Source: Chlorokybus atmophyticus
Taxonomy: Eukaryota; Streptophyta; Chlorokybophyceae; Chlorokybales; Chlorokybaceae
DNA: 46,203 bases
NCBI GenBank assembly: GCA_009103225.1
Contig: RHPI01001464.1
Location: 1-46,203 of the forward strand
Direction of reading: 5' to 3'
Below, piece by piece: positions 1 through 11,807 of the stretch (position 1 is the first letter of the stretch; each line of letters begins with the position of its first letter). The position numbers and the translations under genes were made by a program. Under the pieces are notes generated by a model. The model ran no database searches. It worked only from the letters and a program-made list of their open reading frames with translations, and had not been told where the DNA came from.

Positions 1-15
1 CCTCAAAGCTGTGGT

Positions 16-1482
16 GTGACGATCAGGATGAGGAGGATGACCTCCCGCCAGCCCCGCCTGCTGGTGGGATGGTCCCCTACGACCAGCCAGTGCAAGCTGC
101 TAGCACAACCCAGGCTGATCGCCATCCCCAACAGCGTCTCTGGTTGGGAGAACTGCTTGAGGATGCGGGTTTCAAGCCTCCTTCTTGACCATAGGAGACG
201 GCGTTCATTGTCCCCGTGGTGCTTGCCAACGCAGGGGACTCCTCTGACTGCTTGTCCCTACCTCTCACGGACACAACACAACGCAGCACGGGGCTGCGTT
301 TTGGCAACCTCCTCCCCTCTGCGCAGGGTGAGGCTGACGGCATGCAACATTGTTGCTCCATACTGCGGGCAACGCTGGAGCAGGCCGGTGTGTCACTAGA
401 CGCCACCAGGGAGGACGCTGAGCTTGAGTCGTCTGTCTCAAACTCAAGCCCACTCGCGGGGGCCACGCCATTGCATCCATGCCTATTCGTTCTTTGCCCA
501 TTGCTTCTTCCTGCCGAGGCATGCCACTAAGCAACGGTGCAGCAGCAATGGGTGTCCTTGTCGGAGTGGCAAGCCCAGGCCCGCCCCAAACTCAGCAAGC
601 ACGGCAAGCCTCGCATCACACCCTTGATGATAGCCTCCGCGATGCGCACAAGGTGGGAGCAACATGCACGCACTCCGCTATCACTGTCTCACCCCTCCTC
701 CTCACACACGGACTTCTCGGAGTCTCCCTACACTACCCCTCGTCCACACCACCCCGCAATGTCCGCCTCCTCATCCCCAATGGACAGCTCCTCCGTTCCC
801 CGCCTCCCTCCCCCATCCCATCACACACCCTTCTAGGAGGCCTCCCCCCCAACGGTAAGAAGAAAATTGCAGCTCTCCCCGTCACACCCCCCTCTCCCCG
901 CAATCACCACCACCCCTTCGGAGAGACTTGCACCCCAGCCGCATGCTCTGGCAGTCCTGGTGTACAAGTATGCGGCCCAGTGCTGGTGGCTGGGTCTGGT
1001 TCGCCAGAACGGCGACAAGCTAACCATCCCGGCTACCTTGCCAGCGGACCCCTCCCCCTCCGACCAAGGTAGGCAGGCGCGGGGGCTGGCTTCGGCCATA
1101 TGGCATGCATGCTGGGCGTCCCGGAGTCTGCACATTTTACTCCAAGCCCGGAGCTCTCATTCATGCACACAACTGCAGACGGCATGCCATACCATGTTCA
1201 CACGTGGTTGTGGCACGACGAGGAAGTAATGTCCCCCCCCCCCCCAACACCTCAGGCGCGGAGGATGTGCTGTGGGTTGATCCACTCCTTGTTGAGGGCG
1301 TTGTGGGAGGCAGCCACGACCTCGTTGAGGCACAGGTGCTGGAGGTGTTAGAGTACGCTTCTCACGTCACCGCCAACACCTCCGCTCAGCACCCTTCTTC
1401 ATGTCCGTCATGGCCTTTGGCTGGCGGAACCCCTCCTCAAGGCGCGCCATCCTTGCGGGAGCGGGTGTTGGGCCTTAACTGA
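16..1482 (+). other. Upstream LINE region, possible ORF1 relic
   Basis: About 1.5 kb precedes the endonuclease. It is C- and Pro-codon rich and open only in short pieces that change frame near 530, 860 and 1105. A stretch at about 955-1015 reads like folded protein (VYKYAAQCWWLGLVRQNG). I see no CCHC knuckle and no domain I recognise. Its position fits a decayed ORF1, but nothing in the sequence proves that. It could also be older host sequence next to a 5'-truncated LINE. Confidence 0.3.
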
Positions 1483-1509
1483 TGCAAGCGTCTTCAAGTC
1501 TCACGTCCA

Positions 1510-2655
1510 CGTTCTCCGTGTGGACGTGGAATGTTTGAGGCAGGAACGGCAATTAGTCAAGCTTGGCAGGTGCATCTTCGCATGGTCGGCGTCGCATATC
1601 GGCAATCACCCGCTTTTGCTTATGGCCTTCGTCGAAGGATGGAGTCCTTCTGTTGCAAGAGACCAAACTAGGAACGTCACCAGCTGCCCAATGGACGGCG
1701 AAATGTTGTTGGCGGGGCCCGAGTGTGTGGGGCCCTGCGGAAGGCACACGCGAGGGGGTGGCAATCCTGTGCCCACCAGCTTGGCAGGACTATATCATCG
1801 ACACAGGCGTGGCCGTCCCTGCTAGGTGCTGTTGGGTGCGTGTTCGTTGGTTTGGTGGAGTCCTTCTCCTCGCCAGTGTGTATGCACCCTCGAACACCTG
1901 AGAGGCCAGAGACGCTTTCTTCTCTACACTCCCCTCTCTCTTACACGGATTGGTATTTGCTGGGTGGTGACTGGAATTGTGTGGAGGATGTGGATGAGGA
2001 TCGCTCTCGCCACGGTACACTCTCTAGCATGGAAGAAGCAGGTGGTCTTCATGCAAAGGTGGGGGAGATGGACTTGCATGTGTGGCGCAGCTGCAACTCT
2101 GGCACTCGCGCCTTCACTTTGGACAACAGACGTGAGGACACAGGCCGCAGGCTTGCGCGCCTTGATCGGTTTTATGCTTCCGCCACTCTCAGTTCTTTCT
2201 TTGACAGCTCCTCAATCCTGCAGGAGGAGTGGCTGTCTGACCATAAGCCGGTGCATTTATCTATACGCTCTGGCTTGGATGTGGACCAGGGCCCGGGCTT
2301 GTGGAAGCTCAACCCCGCTCTTCTCAAGCGTTCTTCTTTTATGGCAGAGTTGGAAAGTCTGTGGCAGCTGCACCGGCTTACCTCTCCGCACTCCGGGCAG
2401 GCCTACATTCGATGGTTTGAAGCTGGGCTTGCGAAGGTTGCCATGATGGCGCGGAAGCACTGGCACACTGTACGGCAACAACACAATAGGCAGCTACATC
2501 ATCTGCAGGACCAGCTGGGCAAATGTGATGCGGCGTTGTCTGCTAGTCCTGGAGACACAGCCATTCAACTAGAGCACTCCCGTCTGCTGACTAATCTAGG
2601 TGCACTCTCTCGGGTGCTGCAAAAAGGTGCTGCAATACGCTCAAGCGCCCGCTGA
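1510..2655 (+). pseudogene. LINE endonuclease (EEP/APE type) relic
   Basis: The family nicks target DNA to prime reverse transcription. Family landmarks in order: an N-terminal TWNV*G (expected WNVRG, with a stop) near 1525; LLQETKLGT near 1650, carrying the catalytic Glu; LLGGDWNCV near 1955; and SDHKPVHLSIRS near 2240, the usual SDH motif. LDRFYASATLSSFF lies between the last two. The parts are split over two frames: the first runs to a stop near 1900 and the second carries GGDWN onward. So at least one frameshift and one stop disable it. The C-terminal side (2300-2655) is the usual linker to the reverse transcriptase. Confidence 0.8.
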
Positions 2656-2778
2656 CGTCTTGAAGGGGAGCGGATGACCTTCTTCTTCTTGCCTAAGGCC
2701 GTTTTCACACTCATGCGCACGTGCTTCATTCTGTCACTCATGCCCATAAGACCTTGCCAACACCGGTGACCAGCAATA

Positions 2779-4243
2779 TTGGTATGTTGGACGAGGTCTC
2801 AGCAGCTCTATCACAAGCTATACACCTCCTCGCCCTCCCCGCCAGCAGCAAAGGCAGCTGTAGCCCGACAGTGTTGGCAGGCATTGAATAGGAAGGTCTC
2901 CGCTCAACAAGCTCAGGTCTTGGAGTCTCCGCTGACGCTGCTTGAGTTGCACGCTGCACTACAGAGCATGCCCCCGCACAAAGCCCCAGGCAAGGACGGC
3001 CTCACCACGGCGTTCTGGCAGACTGCATGGCCTCTGTTACGGGAGGACTATTCTCTTTACTGTCAACAAGTTCTAGCGGAAGGGCGGTTGGGTGAAGGTC
3101 AGCGCGAGGGGGTCATCCTCATGTTGCACAAGAAAGGAGAGAACAGTCTGACCTTTGCAATTGGCGACCCATCACGCTGCTGCCAACTCACTACAAGATT
3201 CTTGCCAAAGCCCTAGCAGTTCGCGTGGCGCCTGTGCTTCCTACGGCAGTCCACCCGTTGCAGGCAGGCTTTGTATGCCACAGGTACATCCTGGACAATG
3301 TGCTAGTGGCCCTGGACGCTATGCGCTGCCCTGTGTGTGCAGCATGCTGCACACACAGGGCAGCACGGTGCTCTTCTCCTGCTAGACTTTGGGAAGGCAT
3401 CTGACCGGTTAGACTGGCACTTTCTAGATGGCGTGCTCTCGCATCTGGGCTTCGGCCCAACCTTTCGGCAATGGGTACGCACGATGAGTGGGGGGAGCTG
3501 GAGCTCGGTGCTAGTGAACGGCCACTTGTCTTCTCCCTTCGCTCTGCACCACAGTGTGAGACAGGGCTGTCCATTGGCTCCCTCTCTTTTCATCCTTGCC
3601 GCTGAGTGTTTCGGTGCTCTCCTTCGCATCACCCCTGAGGTTGAGGGCATACGGTTGCAAAACTCGGATGAACTGCAGGACGAGGCCCACGAGCTGAAGT
3701 ACACATGATACGCGGACGACACGGAGGTCAACATTGCTCTCACCCCGAGCAGCTTCCACGCCCTTCGCAAAGTCCTGGACATGTATTGCTTGGCCTCGAA
3801 TTCCAGTTTCAATCTGAGGAAGTCAAAAGGCATTCTGTTAGGTCCTCCCTCGGATACCCCCCCCCGGACTGGAGGGTGCATTGGTTGTCAGCAGGGGAAG
3901 CGGTCTCTCTTCTTTGTGTTCCCATGGGCATTTCTGTCCACCAGGAACAGCTATTTACCGAGGTGATAGCCAAGATGCGGCGCAAGCTTGAGCTATGGTC
4001 GCGCCAGCACTTATCCTTAGTGGGGCGGGCTCTCACAGCCAACCAGACCGTCCTGTGTCTCTGGTATCTCTCGGCAGCGATAGCCTCTCCCCCAGCGACG
4101 GATCTCAGACAGCTGACCGCCAACTGCAGGGGGTACATATGGCGGCATGACATCGAGCAGCGTGCCAGAGGCGGGCAAGTGAACTGGCCCACTGTTTGCT
4201 TGCCCAAGCGTCTTGGGGGCCTAGGGGTGCTGCACCCGACATG
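2779..4243 (+). pseudogene. LINE reverse transcriptase relic
   Basis: RT landmarks in order: PPHKAPGKDGLTTAFW (about 2970); NWRPITLLPTHYKILAKAL (about 3163) in a shifted frame; QAGFVCHRYILDNVL (about 3260); LLLLDFGKASDRLDW (about 3370, normally DFEKAFD); RQGCPLAPSLF (about 3560); and the catalytic YADD at 3709-3720. The YADD is directly preceded by an in-frame TGA at 3706-3708, and at least two frameshifts separate the blocks. The thumb and connection region continues in other frames to about 4240. The enzyme would copy LINE RNA at the nicked target, but this copy cannot make it. Confidence 0.87.
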
Positions 4244-5269
4244 AAACCACGGCTTTACTGGCCAAGTGGGCTGCCCGCTTGATGGACCCTACATGGGTGG
4301 AATGGAAGGTGCTGGGCTTTCATCAGGTTGACATGTGGGGCACTGAGCACCTCCCCTCACGGACTGGCCTTTCTCGCTTGATACGCTGGGTACCTGAAGG
4401 GGCGTCCCTGTATGCTGTCGGCCTGCCCATGCGGCACCTTCCGGTGCATTGGCGCAACATCTTTTAGGCGTGGATGCAGGTCCGCCCTGCTGCACTGTCA
4501 CCAACAAACTTTAATGAGGCATTGAGACAACCTCTCTTTCAAAATGCACACGTTGTGAACGCGCTCGGCCAGGTAGTGGGTGGCTTTCAGCCTTCCGGGC
4601 GCTACTGGCGGCACTGGGTAGAGGTAGGCTTTCTCACGGTGGCAACGCTTTGGAATAGTGTTCTGCGTCGGCCATATCCGGCTTCTACCCTTGCACTGTG
4701 GGTGCCCTCGGATGCTAGGGCGGAAGAACACGCAGCCGAGCTGTGGAACCTCCTCCCGACAGCTTAGCGCCTGCTGCTGCATGGCGGGAAAGGGTGTCCT
4801 ACTGTTGGAGAGTGGTGGGGCCTTTTCACTCCTTATCACAATGTCAATGCGACACTGCGTGCAGAGTCCACACACGGCCAGCTCTGCACCGGCTTGCTCT
4901 TTCCTCTTGTCAGCGATGAGGGAGACATCCTCGCCCCTCCCTCCCCGTTCACGACTGGCATCCCCACGTTGCAACGCATCCGGGTCCTGCCAGAGCCTGT
5001 GCGCTGGCGAGGCAAGCCCGCCATCGGCTCCCCGGCATGGTTGGCATTGCCCGACACTCAACGCTACCTGGGGTGGCGTGTAGCGGGGGGAGCTCCCTTG
5101 CACATGCTTTACATGGACCCGGCGTTGTCTGTATGGGGAACGCAGGCGTCTTCCCCGCAGCAACCCCTCTCACTATGGGATAACACGGTCAAGTTCGGCT
5201 ACACCCTCCTCAGCACAGCGCACGCACATCAATCGCCCGCATTGCGCCGATGGGACCCTGAGCAACACC

Positions 5270-5490
5270 GTGTACCGTGGCCAGCTCACTGGTCGCGCCT
5301 GCACAAGACACCCTTGGCGGCCAAGCACCGTTCTTTCTTATGGCTACTGTCACACCGGGCATTGCACACAGGTGACAGGCGCGCCAAGATGAACTTTTCT
5401 GGGGAGTGTATGTCATGCTCTCTCGCAATGTCTTGAAACTCCCGAGCACCTCTTCCTTTGCTGCTCGCTGGTTCGTGCAGTCTGGGCTTA
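5270..5490 (+). pseudogene. zf-RVT C-terminal finger of the LINE
   Basis: Residues LAAKHRSFLWLLSHRALHTG, then ECMSC, then after a frame change CLETPEHLFLCCSLVRAVW match the zf-RVT pattern (aromatic W-L-H helix, CxxC, then E-HLFxxC). This domain sits at the C-terminus of many plant and green algal L1-like polymerases. The frame change near 5420 shows decay. Confidence 0.7.
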
Positions 5491-6000
5491 GGTCTCTGCT
5501 CTATGGAGATGCCTTGGCGGCTCCCCTTTTCCCCTCTCCTTTTCCCAGCTCATGTTTCACGCTTCGTTTCCTAGTTCTCACACACAGCTCTGTCCGGTGT
5601 GGACGACTCTTTGCGCATTGACTCTCTGGCACATCTGGGTGGCCAGGTGTTCGATGATGTACTCAGGTTCCTCCCCCTCCTCGACTGTCATTGTGTGCTC
5701 TCTCGCTTCCAGTGTTCAAGTTCGGGCCAAGGAGGAGTGGCTTCTAGTCACGTCCTCGCCACAGGAAGACATTTGACTTGCTCGCTTCACAGCCTTCACG
5801 GACTCGTGGGCTCGCCACTCTATCCTCTGCTCTACAGCTTGCGCTTCTCCTCTTCCTCGGATACACTGGCATGCGCTAGATACTAGTGTTCGTGATGTGT
5901 TCTCTGTTGATTAGCATGTACTAGCCCTTTTGTTGCCTCCAACTCGTACATGTTTCTTCTTGATACATTTCTATTGTTTAGGTTAAAGAAAATAAATAAA

Positions 6001-7654
6001 GTGTACAGAGGCTAAGTAGTAAGCCTCTACAGGTAAATGACAACTGTGCAGTTCAAAGCCGACGGCTAGTTTACGCAATGACCTAGACAAGGCCTAGGTC
6101 AAACTCACAACGGATCAGCTAGTACGGGCTATGACTTGTACTAGGTACCTACTAGGATTGACTCACAACTGCTCAGTGTCGCGCGAGACCCATGCTAATA
6201 GCCGGGGTCGATGCCTGGCTGTAGGCATAGCTGAGTGGAATGCCTCCTGATGCTGGTAGCGCGGGAATGGTGCCTGACTGTAAGCATCAAAGAGAAGGTT
6301 GGCCCCTTCTGGACCGCTTGCGTGACAAGTCCTTCACGGTGAGGGCGGAGGCGCATGCAGCCAGAAGCGCTAGAGACAGCATCTAAGCCACTGCCATTGC
6401 TGAGGCGAAGCTCTAGATCTCACCATCAACGTCATGCGCTGCAATGCAGTCGAGACAGACAGTTATGCAGCAGCTAGCCATGCTGCTCACAATGGTTGGG
6501 GTGGGGCGTCACAACAGATAGATGAGCATGCAAGCGACGGCAGTTAAAGCAGCAAGTTCGGACGTGAACTGTGTGTATGATCTATACTGTAGGACAGGGA
6601 TTGCTAACTTGCTGACATGCATGTATGTATGCGTATGTTGATCTCTAACAAGAGACTGTGCCTACTTGCAAACACTGTGTTCCTAAGATTGTGTGGATGC
6701 GCATGGCAGTCCAAGTAAACAGTCGCTGTACTCTTGTACTGAGAGTAGTGACTCAAGGCGAGTATGCGAAGCTGCTGCGCGCACGCGTTTGCATGTGCCT
6801 GCTGTGCTTGCCGAGCGTGCATGCATGCGAGTTCGTGATAAGTATGAATGTCGGTGAGTATGCTGTGATGTAAATTTGCACAGTCGCGTTGACAATGTGC
6901 GTCCTTTGAGGATGTCCGTAGGTATGTTCAACAAGTGCATCGCCCATACCTGTATACATGTGTTGTGAAAGGCATTATCCCTTTCACACAGGTAGTCCCT
7001 GTGTGTATGCAGTGCATGCATGTGTATGTGTAGATCGCAGCCCAATTTGCTGGGTAGGATGTTTACTGCAGCAACCTGCAGTCGGTAGCTTTTGCTTTAA
7101 AAATGTGCAGCATTATTAGCACGACCTTAACTCCTAGAATAAGAATATCAACAGCGTGGGAATGGCTGGCAAAGACACTTGTCACGAAGGGTGGTTTGAG
7201 CAGTTACACATGAGCGAGCAATGTCTGCTAATACATGCATGGAAGAAGGCACCAGCCAGCACGAAGACAAAGTTAAAGCTTGCCATGCACAGTGTCACCA
7301 CATGCACATGGCATATTACTGCCAGTGAAGCACCTTGAGGCCAGCAAAGACAAGGACAACGTTGAGCTTACTCTGCATGCAGTATCAGCAACACATCCTG
7401 CATCTGATGCGTATCTAGAATAGCTGGAATCATCACCCAAATCTTATATTAGGGACCGGCATGCATATGTCTCGCCTAAGTCCAACCAGTTTGTTGCAAA
7501 GTAACTTGGGTGTAGCAATACTGCTCGCTCTTGTCTACTTTCTTGGGTCGGGTCTACGGGGTCTAGAAGGTGCCGATTATCAGCTTATTCACCTACGTCA
7601 AATACACCACAGGTGCACACTGAGCGGTACTCTATCCTCCTCCCGCCACTCTCA
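6001..7654. other. Gene-free spacer
   Basis: No supported gene apart from the exon relic at 6335-6397. It holds small inverted repeats (AGAGGCT...AGCCTCT at 6006-6029, and GACCTAG...CTAGGTC near 6080) and stretches rich in TGCATG/TGTATG steps (6604-6640, 7005-7035). TGCATG-type words recur in introns and spacers across the window. The open frames here are short and show no coding character. Confidence 0.5.
6335..6397 (-). pseudogene. Relic of a NIDO-gene signal-peptide exon
   Basis: Read on the minus strand from the ATG at 6397, the sequence gives MAVA, a stop, then MLSLALLAACASALTVKDL. The intact gene at 23395-29741 has MAMAAW then LLALLAACASALTVEEF. The DNA also matches closely (GGCGGAGGCGCATGCAGCC in both). 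Similarity ends soon after the signal peptide. This is best read as a decayed first exon of a paralogue. A chance match is unlikely given agreement over about 45 nt. Confidence 0.6.
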
Positions 7655-9858
7655 CTAACCAGTAGCGTATCCTGCGCAGCAACAGCAGTAGTCAGTTGAC
7701 TGACTCGCCTGCACCACCATCGCACGTGTAGACATCCACTGACACACATGTCATTCTCACACACTTGCACGTGCACACGCGCACCTGCTGAGGCACGCAG
7801 GGCCACAGGCTTTATTTCCATCATACTGCGACGGTCAATGCCAGCGATGTCATCATCATCACCCCAGGCACCAGCATCACTGTCGCCGAGCGCAGCTGCG
7901 TTGCGGTCAGCCACCTTGCGCGCGGCAAAGGTGTCGTAGTCAAACAGGCCCTGCACCTCTGCCAACCGCAGCATACAGTACTGTCAGTGACAACAAAGCT
8001 CGAGCTGATAGTGGAAACTACGTGTACACTCACCATAGTCGCTGGGCGAGCCTCGGACGACGCCGGCACCGTTTTCGCCATCGCCAACCATCCCGCCGCC
8101 CTCGCGTGCGGTCTGGCCCAGAACGCCATCGATCTCCGGCGACGCCTGGATGAAGGGGATGTCCAAGTCCAGCCCGTAGAAGTTGGCGTACACCACCACC
8201 TCCGCGACCTCCGTCTTTATCGTGACCGCCGTGATCAGATCACCCTGCCCAAGAGACAGCATGAGCGTGAGCGTGAGCTGCTTCGCCCCACCTAGGCCCA
8301 ACTGCTGCATGGCCTACCTGGCGTCGGAATACAACGCAGGCGTCATTGGCGCACGCGTCAATACCCGCCAGCACATGACCGTCGCGTGAGGTCACCACAA
8401 GGCCCTGGCTGCTTTCGTTGCGGGAGCCCACGATATTGTCGTGTGCAACAACCAGGTCGACACCAGGCGCGTGCACCGCCATCGCGGTCATGTACGTGCG
8501 GAATTCGTTGGTCCGTCCACCGCGGTAGAGGTCGCGCTCGGAGAAGTGCGCCACTACGGCCAGGTTGGTCTGCAGATCAAAGACGAGCACGTAGTCGCAA
8601 CCAGATGCGCCATTGTTGGTGCCTTGGAAGTTGAAGACTTGGCCGTGGAAACCCACAAAGTGCGGGTCTTTCTTGCCAGAGCCGGCTGCAATGCAAACAC
8701 AACATGATGCTCACACGTGTACCTAGATGGTGAGCAGTGCATGCATTCCCCGATAGCATAAAGGTGGATGTACGCACCTCCGCCAAATTCGAAACTGTAA
8801 CCGTAGTGATAATGAAAGTGAAATTTATTCAAGAAGTTTGAAAACCATCCGCCGGAGCTGTCAGGCGGGGATGGTGGGGGATTCTGCTTTTTGGGGGGGG
8901 TGGGAGGGGGGTTCTGCTTGGGCGGGGGCTTTGGAGTAGTTTTGCCATTGTTCCCCCTTTTCCTGTTGGTAGTGTGGTCCTCCACCGTCGCGGCAGATGA
9001 GGACGCCGTCTGCGAGCTTGCGTCCTTGGCCAGGGTCACATTGAAGTAGTTGGTGAGGAACTTGGCCGCCAGCGGGCTGTACCCGGGGGTGTACAGGGCA
9101 TAGTCGTACGCCTCCTTCTCCACGCCTGTCAGAAACGCGTAGTACTCTTCTGTGGCGGCGGGGGCTGGAGCAGGCACTGAATCCAACGCGGCAAGCAGCT
9201 TGCGGGCTCCCCCCTTGCTCGCTGCGGTCTTCACCTGAGACGTGAACACACACTCAGACTTTGCACGCGCGCTGGCACAACACGTACATGCATGGGCCGC
9301 TTATATATGCGCATGTGTTAGGGCCGGCACTCACGTCGGGGAGGTCATAGAGGAGAGCGTAGGCGATGATGTTGGGCGTGCTGCCCTCCACGAACAAGAC
9401 GTCTTGGTCGGTGAGCTTTGGGAGGGGGAACTCGGCGTCGTCGAACACGAACTTGATGCTCGTATGGAAGTCCTTTGGCACGGGCACCGAGGGGTCAGAC
9501 CCGAAGTCGTAGCGCACAATGATCAACAGGCTGTACGAGGCCCCGAAGTCGAACAGCACCGTGATTGTCTCGGTCACCTGCCACAGACGCAGGAACAGAG
9601 TGAGCATAAGCATCCGCTGGCCACCGCTGCAGGTTGTTGCCGATTGCTTACCACAGTGGCGTTGGGGTCCGATGCTGTAATACTGCGCTTGACATTCGCC
9701 GAGTAGTAGCGGGATTTCGCCGGTGGCGGGGGGCCACCTGGGCCGACGACGACCTTGGACGGCGCAGAGACGGCCGGTTGCAAGAGGAACGCAGCGCACA
9801 GCATCAGCACCATGGCGCACGTGCACGACAGTGGCCATGCCGGCTTGGGGGAAGCCAT
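7655..9858 (-). CDS. Secreted root-cap/LEA-like protein with Pro-rich hinge (7 exons)
   Basis: My model has exons 9858-9652, 9577-9335, 9234-8778, 8685-8318, 8244-8034, 7958-7785 and 7671-7655. All have GT-AG borders with consistent phase, giving about 558 aa. The start ATG at 9858 opens a signal peptide ending near QPAVSAP. Exons 2-3 hold a domain I do not recognise. It is followed by a hydroxyproline-type hinge (PPPKQNPPPTPPKKQNPPP) and an aromatic patch (NKFHFHYHYGYSFEF). Exons 4-5 resemble the plant root-cap domain: GKKDPHFVGFHGQVFNFQG, then SPEIDGVLGQTAREG (family: DPRFxGxDGxxFxFxG and SPxVxGVLGQTY). The protein is likely extracellular or in the cell wall; its biochemical role is unknown. 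Exon 6 ends in an acidic run. The last exon is the least certain, because a nearer acceptor would give a similar short tail. Confidence 0.72.
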
Positions 9859-9878
9859 CGTGACGGCCGCCCAGGCCT

Positions 9879-9971
9879 GAAAGTACGCAACAGAAGCAAG
9901 GGTTGATAGTCCACGACACGCAAGAGCAAGTAGGCAGGCAGGCATGCAATGGCGTCAAGCAGCTGCGTTAC
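9879..9971 (-). other. Likely 5' UTR intron of the root-cap-like gene
   Basis: On the minus strand, GGGACAG|GTAACG near 9971 makes a good donor. TTGCGTACTTTCAG near 9879 makes a good acceptor, 20 bases before the start ATG. Together they suggest a short non-coding first exon. The in-frame ATG further upstream (9945) would lie inside this intron, which is why 9858 was chosen as the start. Confidence 0.5.
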
Positions 9972-10013
9972 CTGTCCCGTGGCTGTGTGAAGAAGGGCGT
10001 TGCGCCGGCAGTG

Positions 10014-10021
10014 CTTATATA
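10014..10021 (-). promoter_or_regulatory. TATA box of the root-cap-like gene
   Basis: TATATAAG on the minus strand, preceded by GGCCAAGGG. It lies about 45 bases upstream of the proposed 5' UTR donor, so transcription would begin near 9985-9990. The fit with the UTR intron supports both calls. Confidence 0.55.
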
Positions 10022-11807
10022 CCCTTGGCCTGAGCTACTACGCCTGGTTCTCAAAACCGCTCGACAGCACGCCATGAAACACGTGCGTCCGTGTGTTGCT
10101 CGGCGTGGAGCTGCGGCAAGCTTTCACTCCTATAGCTACAATATAGCTACAATGGAGGCCCCGCACAGCCATACACGTGCGCAAAGCAGCAAGGCGTGCA
10201 TGCAACCAAGGCAGACCTAGGCCTAAACAGCCGCCTTGCACGTGCTGCATACCAAGAGCTAAGACTAGCTAGCACGACAGTATGCCGTGCATACGTGTCT
10301 GTGTGCTGCGGCGAGCATTACCGCCTGCCACGCTGAGGCTGAGCTGCCGCCGCCAGCACATCTGCGCCCGGTAATGAACAAACAACATTACCGGCAAGCT
10401 TTGCCCGCAGTCGCCTGCTTGGTGTCGCCACTCGCAACCGCTAAGCTTACGCTAAGCCTATTCGACGGGACTTCACAGAACCGGAGCATGTCGACGCGAA
10501 GATAGAGCCGTGAAGTTATTTACTACGCTGCGAGACAAACTTCTATGCCGCTAGCAGATGCCAATCGAACGGTAAAGCGGTGGGCCCTGCGCCCCTGGCA
10601 GGCTTGTAGCCTTCCATGCTGCCTTAATTCAATTAGAAGAAAGTCTGCGTGAGGAGGGGACACAACCGACTGAGATATCACGACAGACATCGATGCAACG
10701 CTTTAGGTTACAAAGTGGCGGTTGCAAGTGGGTTGGGACAGTCGCCACCAGCTGCGTATGCTGAACTGAGTTAGGTGTAGCCTACACCTATCTTTGGATA
10801 AAAGCACCGCGCAACATAGGCCTGAGTCTCGCCTACCGACAGCCAAGCAAGGCGCACGTTGCCAAGCAAGCACGCGTCGCGTCTCATTCTAAGACTGTGC
10901 CGGCCTTTTAGCCCACTGATCCCAAATCTGGCAAGCGCACGCACCAGCGACTTGCCTACGCAAGTAGGTGCTGTGGTACAACTCAGCTCTCACTCTACCT
11001 TTGCAATGCTTGATGTGTATTGCACATTTCCAAAAGTAATACGGTATCTTTACAATGCAAATCCCTTTGATTAATAAAGCCCCACTATGGTAGATGGATA
11101 TTTGCGGGTAGGGGGGTGGGGGGGTGGAGGGGGTACAATGCATACATTGGATGTGCGTACGATGTGTATAAGACCTACAATTGCTAAAGCAATGCTCTAT
11201 CAGCTTCTTGACGTGGCCTTTTTGTGAGTGTCTTTGACACTGCATAAGTGACTTATCGAGACGGGTTACACAGCCAATGTCGAATACGTCTTTGTTATGT
11301 TATGTTATGGCGTGGCCTTGAGTGCAATGTGGAGTATTGATGCCGATAACCAAGTGGGTGATATGGTTATAGCCGTTACGGGGATGTGGGACATCTGCTG
11401 CTCATCACTCGTGACCACCACGCGTGCATAAATGCGTCATGCAGCTATGCGCATCATCTAATGATATCATTGGATGATAATTCGATCTTGCAGGCTGCAA
11501 GCCGTGTGGGCATGGTCATCGGGGTTGCAATTGTAGTTCATATACGTAGTATGTATGAGCGGCGCATTGTTTTATATTATATTACGGCAATCATGTCATG
11601 ATGTTGTTCAATAGCAGTGCTTACATGCAATCCACATTAACACAAGCCACCGATATTGTAGCACCGCTAAAATGTGGATTGTATATGCGCAATGCTGCGT
11701 GATGGTCCGTGGGCTGCATGTAATGGCAAGGCCTTATTGCACATGTACAGGCCCTGCAATTGCTGTTCCACTGTGAGCTATAGCTTTCCTTTCGCGCACG
11801 AAAGAAG
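10022..11807. other. Gene-free spacer
   Basis: No gene recognised. There is a G-rich run at 11108-11136, a short ATGTTATGTTATGG repeat near 11295, and otherwise unremarkable mixed sequence. The short open frames on both strands lack domain signals or splice-consistent extensions. Confidence 0.45.

Larger units (their letters stand above)
1..6000 (+). mobile_element. Degenerate L1-clade LINE retrotransposon (5' end possibly outside window)
   Basis: Non-LTR retrotransposon reading left to right. In order there are an APE-type endonuclease relic (about 1510-2330), a reverse transcriptase relic (about 2780-4240), a zf-RVT type C-terminal finger (about 5280-5480), and an A-rich 3' end with AAATAAATAAA near 5990. 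This order with zf-RVT is known from plant and green algal L1-like elements. The coding frame shifts several times and has in-frame stops, so the copy is dead. I could not define the 5' end or a target-site duplication; the element may begin before base 1. Confidence 0.85.

Noticed and set aside
9254-9958. Single long minus-strand frame of 234 codons
   Set aside because: It runs through the intron of the root-cap-like gene; only its exon part (9577-9335) is coding in my model.
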